A stretch of DNA of 58,146 nt. Source: CAZYMF01 sp964648215 (GTDB lineage Bacteria; Desulfobacterota; Binatia; HRBIN30; JACQVA1). Below are positions 18,605 through 26,826 of this stretch, one piece after another (the first letter of the stretch is position 1; every line of letters starts with the position of its first letter). The DNA lies in the NCBI GenBank assembly GCA_964648215.1, contig CAZYMF010000009.1:1-58146 (forward strand), written 5' to 3'. The translations under genes and the position numbers were made by a program. The notes under the pieces are model-generated. The model was given only the letters and a program-made list of their open reading frames with translations, searched no databases and was not told where the DNA came from.

Positions 18605-19288
18605 TCACCAGTAGCCGTCGTCCACGAAGCTGACGTAGCGGCCCTTGCCGATCACGACGTGATCGAGCACGCGGACGCCGACGAGCTCGCCGACCTCGCG
18701 CAGACGGCGGGTGATCTCGACGTCCTCCTTGCTCGGCGTCGGATCGCCGCTGGGGTGGTTGTGGACGAAGATGACCGCCGCCGCCGACTCGCGCACCACC
18801 GGGGCGAAGACGTCGCGCGGGTGCACGATGCTCGCCGTCAGCGAGCCCTGCGAGACGGCGACGTCCTTGATCTTGCGGTGCTTGTTGTCCAGCAGCACGG
18901 CGTAGAAGTGCTCGCGGCGCTCGGCCGCCAGACGCTCGCGAAAGTGGGCATAGACGTCGTGGCTGCCGCGCAGCGGGTCGCCGGGCCTGAACTCGCGCTC
19001 GCCGTAGCGCTTGGCGATTTCGAGCGTGGCCAGGATCTCGGCCACCTTCGCCGCGCCGATGCCGGGCACCTGCCGCAGATCCCCGACCCCCAGGCCCGCC
19101 AGCTGATGCCAGTCGTCGCCGCAGCGCTCCATCAGAGCACGCGCCTGGTCGAGGGCACTGCACCCGCGTCCCCCGTGGCGCAGAACGATGGCCAGCAACT
19201 CGGCATTGGAAAGTGCCGCCGGGCCGCGTTCGAGGAGCCTTTCGCGCGGGCGATCTCCGCGCGGCCAGTGCTTGATGGTCCAGGACAT
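18605..19288 (-). CDS. radC: RadC-family JAB-domain protein
   Basis: A 227-residue full-length RadC: helix-hairpin-helix N-terminal part with ERLLERGPAALSNAELLAI and VPGIGAAKVAEIL, then the JAB/MPN domain with the metal motif HNHPSGDPTPSKED. Despite the name, a direct role in DNA repair is not established for the family. ATG 19288. A TATACA box about 50 nt upstream on the minus strand could be its -10, but the -35 is poor. Confidence 0.93.
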   Translation of the reverse strand: MSWTIKHWPRGDRPRERLLERGPAALSNAELLAIVLRHGGRGCSALDQARALMERCGDDWHQLAGLGVGDLRQVPGIGAAKVAEILATLEIAKRYGEREFRPGDPLRGSHDVYAHFRERLAAERREHFYAVLLDNKHRKIKDVAVSQGSLTASIVHPRDVFAPVVRESAAAVIFVHNHPSGDPTPSKEDVEITRRLREVGELVGVRVLDHVVIGKGRYVSFVDDGYW

Positions 19289-19453
19289 GATCGTGCGCCG
19301 TGCTCGTGGCTCGCCCTCGGGTTCGAGCCGCGTCGTTGTATATCCCTGTGGCCGGCGCGGCGTCGAGCTGCACGGCCGGTGGACAAAAGACGCGGGTGGA
19401 CAATCCCGTCGATCACCAGCCCGACGGACGGGGACGATCCACGACCCTCGATC

Positions 19454-20566
<1,113 letters not shown>

Positions 20567-20696
20567 CCAGGGATGCCCCAGGCGCAGCGGGCGGTCCTTG
20601 CCGCTGCGCAGCCGCAGCGTGGGATGCTCTTGTCCGTGCTCAGGTGCCGTGGCTCGCCTCGTCAGCGCCGCTTGGCCGAACCTCGCGGGTTCGCGG

Positions 20697-21266
<570 letters not shown>

Positions 21267-21281
21267 TATAACTCCTCCCTC

Positions 21282-22223
21282 ATGAGTCACCACAGATTGA
21301 TCATCATCGGATCGGGTCCGGCCGGCTTCACCGCCGCTCTCTACGCGGCGCGTGCCAACCTCGCCCCCATCGTCTTCGAGGGCTCCCAACCCGGCGGTCA
21401 GCTTACTATCACGACTGACGTCGAAAACTATCCCGGGTTCCCCGACGGCGTCATGGGTCCGGAGATGATGGAGCTGTTCAAGAAGCAGGCCGAACGGTTC
21501 GGGGCGGAGTGCCTCTTCGCCGACGTCACCGCGGTGGACCTGTCCCGCCGGCCGTTTCGCCTGGCGGCCGGCAAGGACGAGTACAGCTGCGATGCCCTGA
21601 TCGTGGCCACCGGCGCCTCCGCCAAGCTGCTCGGCATCGAGTCGGAGAAGAAGCTGATGGGGCACGGCGTGTCGGCCTGCGCCACCTGCGATGGCTTCTT
21701 CTTCAAAGGCAAGGAGCTGGTCGTGGTCGGCGGCGGCGACACGGCCATCGAGGAAGCCACCTTCCTGACCAAGTTCGCCACCAAGGTGAGCATCGTGCAC
21801 CGGCGCGACGAGCTGCGCGCCTCCAAGATCATGCAGGAGCGCGCCCGGCGCAACGACAAGGTCCATTTCGTCTGGGACTCCGTCGTCGAGGAGATTCTCG
21901 GCACGGCCGACGCGGCGGGGGTCACCGGCGTGAGATTGAAGAACGTCAAGAGCGGCGCGATCACCGATTTCAAGTGCGACGGGGTCTTCATCGCCATCGG
22001 CCACCAGCCCAACACGGAGCTGTTTCGCGGCCAGCTGGAGACGGACGGCAACGGTTACGTTCTCACCCGCGACGGCTCGACCTACACCAGCGTCGACGGT
22101 GTCTTCGCCTGCGGCGACGTCCAGGATCACGCCTACCGCCAGGCGGTCACCGCCGCCGGCAGCGGCTGCATGGCCGCCATCGACTCCGAGCGCTGGCTCG
22201 AAGCGCAGCAGCACGGCGGCTAG
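21282..22223 (+). CDS. trxB: Thioredoxin-disulfide reductase
   Basis: NADPH-dependent FAD enzyme that reduces thioredoxin. 313 residues, full length: FAD motif IIGSGPAGFTAAL, redox-active CATC in ACATCDGFFF, NADPH motif VVGGGDTAIEEA, and a C-terminal GVFACGDVQDH FAD segment. ATG 21282 matches the family start. The pyrimidine-rich stretch TCCTCCCTC before ATG rules out a Shine-Dalgarno; it is in fact the complement of the moaC ribosome site. Confidence 0.96.
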   Translation: MSHHRLIIIGSGPAGFTAALYAARANLAPIVFEGSQPGGQLTITTDVENYPGFPDGVMGPEMMELFKKQAERFGAECLFADVTAVDLSRRPFRLAAGKDEYSCDALIVATGASAKLLGIESEKKLMGHGVSACATCDGFFFKGKELVVVGGGDTAIEEATFLTKFATKVSIVHRRDELRASKIMQERARRNDKVHFVWDSVVEEILGTADAAGVTGVRLKNVKSGAITDFKCDGVFIAIGHQPNTELFRGQLETDGNGYVLTRDGSTYTSVDGVFACGDVQDHAYRQAVTAAGSGCMAAIDSERWLEAQQHGG

Positions 22224-22532
22224 AGAGATAGCCGCGGGTCGTCGCTGGTGACCAGTTCACCGAGGGCTTCGACACGCAGGATCTGAAAACGGCGGCGCTG
22301 TGACAGACTCCTTCGTCGGTGCGCTCGCGGGGCGCCGACTAGTCAATTCTGCAACAGGAGCAGGGCGAGCATTGCACGCTCGCCCTGTCTTCGCCAAGCG
22401 CCATCCCGTAGCTCGCTCGTTGCACTTGCCGCCAAGGTTGCATTGGACGGCCGTGCTCTGGCAGCAAACATCTTGCGAACTTCTTTGCTTCCATGCTAGC
22501 ACGCCCGCATCGAAAGTTGCTTCCGGAAACGC
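22224..22532. other. 309-bp gap between trxB and the isoprenoid cluster
   Basis: Contains one clear hairpin (22361-22387). A weak TTGCGA (22473-22478) lies upstream of the polyprenyl synthase gene with a TAG-containing -10-like region near 22496; I do not consider it a secure promoter. An 81-codon minus-strand frame (22257-22502) shows no family features and is not called. Confidence 0.5.
22361..22387. terminator. Perfect 10-bp hairpin downstream of trxB
   Basis: CAGGGCGAGC and its exact complement flank a 7-nt loop (22371-22377). On the plus strand TCTTC follows. It probably ends trxB transcription and insulates the next cluster. Confidence 0.55.
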
Positions 22533-23744
22533 ATGGTGCGGCTCGTCGGCGACAACGAAGACGGAGATGCGACGCGAGTGGATGCTGCCCTAGTCGAGGC
22601 CTATCTCGCCGAGTCGCGCGAGCTGACCCTGGCCGAGATTCGCAACATCGTCCCTCGTGACGGCCGCTACCGGTCGATCCTGTACGACCTGATGCTCGAG
22701 TACCCGCTGCGCAACGCCAAGGCGCTGCGCCCGGCGCTGTGTATCGCGACCTGTCGCGCTCTCGGCGGTCCGCTCGAAGCGGTCCTGCGATCGGCCGGCA
22801 CTCTCGAGCTGTACCACAATGCCTTCCTGATCCACGACGATGTCGAGGACGGCTCCGAGAGCCGACGCGATCGCCCGACGCTGCACCGGACCCACGGCAT
22901 GCCGATCGCGGTCAACGTCGGCGACGCCATGTTGGCGCTGGCGTTGCAACCGCTGCTCGACAACATGCGGCTCATCGGGATGGGCAAGGCGCTGCGTATC
23001 CTGCAGGCGATCGCACGCATGGCGCGCGAGTCCGCCGAAGGGCAGGCATTGGAGCTGCACTGGATCCGCACCAACGAGTGGGATCTCACCGATACGGACT
23101 ACCTGCGCATGGTCTACAAGAAGACCAGCTGGTACACTTTCATCACCCCGGTGCTCCTCGGCGGCATCGTCGCCGGCGCGCCCGCGCCGCGATTGGTCAC
23201 GCTGCGCAGATTCGCCGCGCTGCTCGGCATCGCCTTTCAGATCCAGGACGACATCCTCAACCTCACCGCCGAGGGCGACGGTTACGGAAAGGAGTTCGCC
23301 GGCGATCTCTGGGAGGGCAAGCACACGCTGATCCTCATGCACGCGGTGCGGTCGGCGACCGCAACCGAGCGCCGTCGCGCCGTCGCCATCCTGCGCAAGC
23401 GGCGACCGGCGGCGGGCGAAGAGGGGCGTCCCGCCGGCCCGCCGTCGTTGCGACTGCTGCGCTCGCTCGAGCGACGCGGTGAGCTGTCGGCCGCCGGCCG
23501 CCGGGAGCTCGAAGCGACCCTCGCTCCGGCAGAGGGCGACGCCGACAGCAAGACCGCGGCGGAGATCCGTTTTCTCATCACGCTCATCGAGCGCTGCGGC
23601 AGCATCGACTATGCGCGGGCCACGTCCGAACGATTTGCCCGCCGGGCCGAAGCCGTGCTCCGTGGCGCCCCCTGGCTCGGCCCTTCGGTGCACCGCCAGT
23701 TCCTGTCCGCCCTCGTGGACTTCGTTGTCCAAAGAGGCCGCTAA
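22533..23744 (+). CDS. Polyprenyl diphosphate synthase (GGPP/FPP-synthase family)
   Basis: Trans-isoprenyl diphosphate synthase that would extend allylic diphosphates with IPP. 403 residues, longer than the usual ~300-330, with a 40-residue N-terminal extension and a helical C-terminal extension after about 300. First aspartate-rich motif HDDVED (102-106), RRDRPTLHR with the conserved arginines, and second motif QIQDDILN (DDILN 239-243; the last residue is Asn instead of the common Asp). Chain length cannot be read from sequence. ATG 22533 has only a weak ribosome site. First gene of a tightly packed cluster, 11 nt from the next gene. Confidence 0.9.
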   Translation: MVRLVGDNEDGDATRVDAALVEAYLAESRELTLAEIRNIVPRDGRYRSILYDLMLEYPLRNAKALRPALCIATCRALGGPLEAVLRSAGTLELYHNAFLIHDDVEDGSESRRDRPTLHRTHGMPIAVNVGDAMLALALQPLLDNMRLIGMGKALRILQAIARMARESAEGQALELHWIRTNEWDLTDTDYLRMVYKKTSWYTFITPVLLGGIVAGAPAPRLVTLRRFAALLGIAFQIQDDILNLTAEGDGYGKEFAGDLWEGKHTLILMHAVRSATATERRRAVAILRKRRPAAGEEGRPAGPPSLRLLRSLERRGELSAAGRRELEATLAPAEGDADSKTAAEIRFLITLIERCGSIDYARATSERFARRAEAVLRGAPWLGPSVHRQFLSALVDFVVQRGR

Positions 23745-23755
23745 GGAGACGTTCC

Positions 23756-24451
23756 ATGTCGGACAAGGAAGACCCTTCCCCCCATGTCGATCTGCTCGAA
23801 ACCTCTCGCACGGCTGTCCTCGACACCGCCGTCCAGCAGCTCCGCCTCATCCATGAGTTGAAGCAGAACCATCGCGCGTGGACGGCGAAATCGGGGACCT
23901 CCGTGCTGCCCCGCCTCGCCGCTTCGGACGCGGGCTCGGATCTCCTCTTCGATCTCGCCCGATTGTCCGCCGAGACCTACAAGAATCTGCTGAACGTCAC
24001 CTCGAAGCACTTCGACGGCATCATGGACCAGCTGCGAAGCGTGACCGGCACACCGACGCCCGAGTCCCCGACGCCCCACATTCTCCTGGAGGTCTCCGGA
24101 CAACCCGGCGAGACGAAGACGACCACGCCGTTCTGCATCGAGAACCCTTTCCGGGTACCCGTCGAGGTTTCCTTCAGCGACCCGGCCTTCAGCGTCGCGA
24201 CGGACGGGGAAGACGCCGACCGGAAGTCCTTCCACACGCGCGTGCTGTACCGGCGCGAGGGGACATCCCGGGGCAAGCCGCTGCGCCCGGGACAGGGTGT
24301 CGCCGTCGCACCGGGAGGCCAGGTCAAGCTGCACGCAACCGTCACCCTGAGCAAGGACTTCCAGCGCGGCCAATGCTATCGCGGCGAGTCCTTGGTGCTC
24401 TCGCAGGGCCGCGTGTCGGGTCTGATCCGCTTCCAGGTCACGGTCGAATGA
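23756..24451 (+). CDS. Unrecognised protein with a helical N-terminus and beta-rich C-terminus
   Basis: A 231-residue protein with no family I recognise. Residues 1-95 are predicted helical (LLFDLARLSAETYKNLLNV). A TPTPESPTP linker follows. Residues 110-231 alternate hydrophobic strands and turns in an Ig-like or beta-sandwich pattern (FCIENPFRVPVEVSFSD; VAPGGQVKLHATVTL). No signal peptide, so cytoplasmic. AAGGAGA sits just before ATG 23756. The stop overlaps the next start (ATGA), so it is translated with the cluster. A scaffold or carrier role is only a guess. Confidence 0.75.
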   Translation: MSDKEDPSPHVDLLETSRTAVLDTAVQQLRLIHELKQNHRAWTAKSGTSVLPRLAASDAGSDLLFDLARLSAETYKNLLNVTSKHFDGIMDQLRSVTGTPTPESPTPHILLEVSGQPGETKTTTPFCIENPFRVPVEVSFSDPAFSVATDGEDADRKSFHTRVLYRREGTSRGKPLRPGQGVAVAPGGQVKLHATVTLSKDFQRGQCYRGESLVLSQGRVSGLIRFQVTVE

Positions 24452-24891
24452 GCGGGACGGGACGACGCCATCCGGCGACCGGTCGCCCGCCGGCGGCCCC
24501 GTCCGGAGACGAGCCGAGGGCAAGCGCGGGGCCGCCGCGGCTGGTGCTGCGGCCCGTCGACGACCCTCTGGTCGAGCTGCTGCGGCACGCCTCCCTCCTG
24601 CTTCTCAAGCATCCGGTGGCGGCGCAGGCGGCCTTTGCCGCGCTGGTGGCGGAGGGACGCCGCTTCGGCGAAACGGCCGAAGGTCGGCGCTGGAAGGCGG
24701 CCCTCGCCGACTCCGAGCTGGTCCGGCGCGGTCACGCTCTCTGGGAGGGCTCGTTGCTCAAGGTGCTGGAAGAGGAAGCGGAGTCGCCGTTACCCACGGC
24801 GATCCTGGAGGCGGTCGTGCAAGCGGCATCGCGCCGCGACATCACCGCTCTGCTCCAAAGGGTGTCGGGAGATGAAACCGCGCGTTCATGA
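24448..24891 (+). CDS. Unrecognised helical protein of the isoprenoid cluster
   Basis: A 147-residue protein. The first 30 residues are Pro/Gly/Arg-rich and probably disordered; the rest is helical and leucine/alanine-rich (DDPLVELLRHASLLLLKHP; LPTAILEAVVQAASRR). There is no signal peptide or clear membrane segment. The start ATG overlaps the previous stop by 4 nt and its end overlaps the next gene by 20 nt. No family recognised. Confidence 0.65.
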   Translation: MSGTGRRHPATGRPPAAPSGDEPRASAGPPRLVLRPVDDPLVELLRHASLLLLKHPVAAQAAFAALVAEGRRFGETAEGRRWKAALADSELVRRGHALWEGSLLKVLEEEAESPLPTAILEAVVQAASRRDITALLQRVSGDETARS

Positions 24892-25258
24892 TCTCGGCGA
24901 CGCATTTGCCGAGCGCAACATGTTCCTGCAGGTTGGGCTCGGACTGATCTCGCTCTGTCTCGGGTTCGAGGAGCTGGTGGCGGCGCAGGGTGGATTGCTG
25001 CGGCCGGATGCGGCCGACGGCGCCGAAGAGGGACACCGGCTGGCCGCGCAGGAGACGACTCCCGTCCTCCGCCTGCAGGGGCCCGAGCGGCCCCTGGCGG
25101 GCGGCGGGCCGGCAGGACCGGTCCTCGATTTTGTTCTGGGCGTGGCCGCCTTCTCGCAACGGCTGCTGCGTCACGCCGAGGAGGCCAGCGCTACTCCGCC
25201 GCCCATGCATCGAGACGCGGGGGACCGGCGCGACCGGCTGCGAGGATTGCTGGCGTAG
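24872..25258 (+). CDS. Small unrecognised protein of the isoprenoid cluster
   Basis: A 128-residue protein starting at ATG 24872 with GGGAG just upstream, overlapping the previous gene by 20 nt. It contains two hydrophobic helices, FLQVGLGLISLCLGFEELV (about 17-35) and VLDFVLGVAAFSQRLL (about 84-99), that could be amphipathic or membrane-associated, separated by a polar Pro-rich region. The TAG stop abuts the next gene. No family recognised. Confidence 0.65.
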   Translation: MKPRVHDLGDAFAERNMFLQVGLGLISLCLGFEELVAAQGGLLRPDAADGAEEGHRLAAQETTPVLRLQGPERPLAGGGPAGPVLDFVLGVAAFSQRLLRHAEEASATPPPMHRDAGDRRDRLRGLLA

Positions 25259-25264
25259 GTGGGA

Positions 25265-26390
25265 ATGACGACGATTGACGCGAATCGCGCGGCTTCCTGT
25301 CGGCGCTCGATCGCCGCGGCCGTTGCCGCAGCCGACTACACCCGCCGGTCGCCGCGTTCCATCGGCGGGAGCGGCACGTACAAGGAGTGGCAGCACTTCG
25401 TCATTCTCACCGCCGAGCTGGACCTCCTGGTCAACTTCAGCACGTGCGACGACCTGCGCCAGGCGGCGGCGCCCGGCGCCGAGCTGGCGCGCATCGTTCT
25501 GGTGGTGAACGACGGCGAATGGGACGGCGACGTGGAGACGTTCCCGCGGGACGAGGTCACCGTGCGCGGCGGGCTGATCGATTTCGCCTTGGCCCACAAC
25601 CGGCTCGTCTTCCGTGACGGACGCTTCCGCATCTCGGTGGCCCTGCGCGAGCGGCCCATTGGCCTCGACCTGGAGCTGACCCCGGTGACCTACCCGGCCC
25701 ACATTCCGAGCATCCCCATGCTCGAAGGTCCCCCGCTGCACTGGACGGTGGTGCCCCGTCTGCTGGTCAACGGCACCGTGACGGTGGCCGGGCGCGTCCA
25801 CACCCTGCGCGACGAGCCGGCGTACCACGATCACAACTGGGGGCACTTTCTGTGGGGCCACGACATCTCCTGGGAGTGGAGCTTCGTGCTTCCCGACGAG
25901 CAGGAGGTGCCGTGGGCGCTGACCTTCCTGCGGCTCTCCGACCGGGAGATTCTCGATCATGCGGGCCGGATTTCGCANNNNNNNNNNCGACCGGGCCCGC
26001 GGGACGGCCCTGGCGCAGGACATCCTCGTCTGGCGCGAGCGGCGGATGGTCGAGGTGTTCCGCGAGCACGGCGTCGAGTTCCACGCCGGGCTCGGTCACC
26101 TGCAACCCGCGCGGATCTTCAAGGTGCCGCGCGCCATGGCGCTGGTAGCGCCCGAGCTCGCCGCCGACATCCCCGCCCGGTTCACGGTGTGCGGGGACAA
26201 CGGGGGTGATTGGATCGAGTGTGACTGCACGCCGCGGCAGCTGTCGCAGGTGCTGATCCCGAACGATGCGGACTTCGGTGTGACGATCTTCAACGAAGTC
26301 ACCGCTCGCAGCACCGTGCGCGGCCGCATCGCCGGGGAGGAGCTCTGCTTTGCCGGCCGTTCGGTCATGGAGTTCATTCGCCATGCCTGA
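25265..26390 (+). CDS. CrtC/AttH-like carotenoid-hydratase-family protein, split by assembly gap
   Basis: Lipocalin-like protein of the hydroxyneurosporene synthase (CrtC)/AttH type, whose characterised members add water to carotenoid end groups. The key signature is YHDHNWGHFLWG, followed by WEWSFVLP. About 238 residues precede a 10-N gap at 25978; the C-terminal part (ALAQDILVWRERRMVEVFRE to the end, GRSVMEF) continues in another frame, so the N run is not the true gap length and the gene is probably intact in the genome. ATG 25265 or GTG 25259 are possible starts, directly after the previous stop. Substrate unknown; its neighbours suggest an isoprenoid. Confidence 0.75.
25978..25987. other. 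Assembly gap (10 N)
   Basis: Ten undetermined bases, the usual scaffold-gap placeholder. Reading frame differs on the two sides of one gene, so the real length is not 10 modulo 3. Confidence 0.98.
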
Positions 26391-26826
26391 AGGCCGCTTT
26401 CGCGACTTCCTCGCCGACTCGTTCGTGGCCCTGCGGCGCGAGATGCCGCCGGCGTACGTCGCGCTGTGCCGTTGCCTTGCCCGCCGCGAAGTGGTCTTGA
26501 CCGTGGACGGGGAGTCGGTGCCGGTGGAGTTCGAACGCGAGCGGGCCGTTCTGCTGCCGGCTGCGGTAGCCCCGGTCATCGACGTACGCACGACCCGAGC
26601 GGCGATCCTGGATCTCGTCGACGCCCACCTGAGGCTGGACGACGCCGTCATGACCGACCGGCTTCACCTCCGCGGCAGCCCCGACGATCTGTTGCGCTTC
26701 CACGACGGCCTGCTGGCCTACCTGCACGGCGCCCTGCGCGCACCGTCCTTTGCGCGACTGCTGCAGTCGTTCCGCGCGGCGTCTCGAACCACCGGGAGGC
26801 CGTTGACCCCAAGGGAGACAGCATGA
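26383..26826 (+). CDS. Small SCP2-like protein
   Basis: A 147-residue protein. The central pattern (LTVDGESVPVEFE, a conserved turn, then RAAILDLVDAHLRLDDAV and LHLRGSPDDLLRFHDGL) resembles SCP2/sterol-carrier-like lipid-binding domains, in which the 'ildlvdG..l..Av..grl.lrG' helix-strand unit forms the hydrophobic tunnel. The resemblance is modest. If correct, it would bind or present a hydrophobic isoprenoid intermediate. ATG 26383 overlaps the CrtC-like stop by 8 nt, and its own stop overlaps the oxidoreductase start (ATGA). Confidence 0.6.
   Translation: MPEGRFRDFLADSFVALRREMPPAYVALCRCLARREVVLTVDGESVPVEFERERAVLLPAAVAPVIDVRTTRAAILDLVDAHLRLDDAVMTDRLHLRGSPDDLLRFHDGLLAYLHGALRAPSFARLLQSFRAASRTTGRPLTPRETA

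Noticed and set aside
19300..19345. tRNA-like GGGTTCGAGCC sequence
   Set aside because: The T-loop pattern is there but no matching stems for T-arm or acceptor can be built.
22257..22502. 81-codon minus-strand frame in the trxB/isoprenoid gap
   Set aside because: No ribosome site, no family, contains the terminator hairpin.
25978..25987. Frameshift pseudogene in the CrtC-like gene
   Set aside because: The frame change coincides with the N gap, so it is an assembly artefact until the gap is closed.
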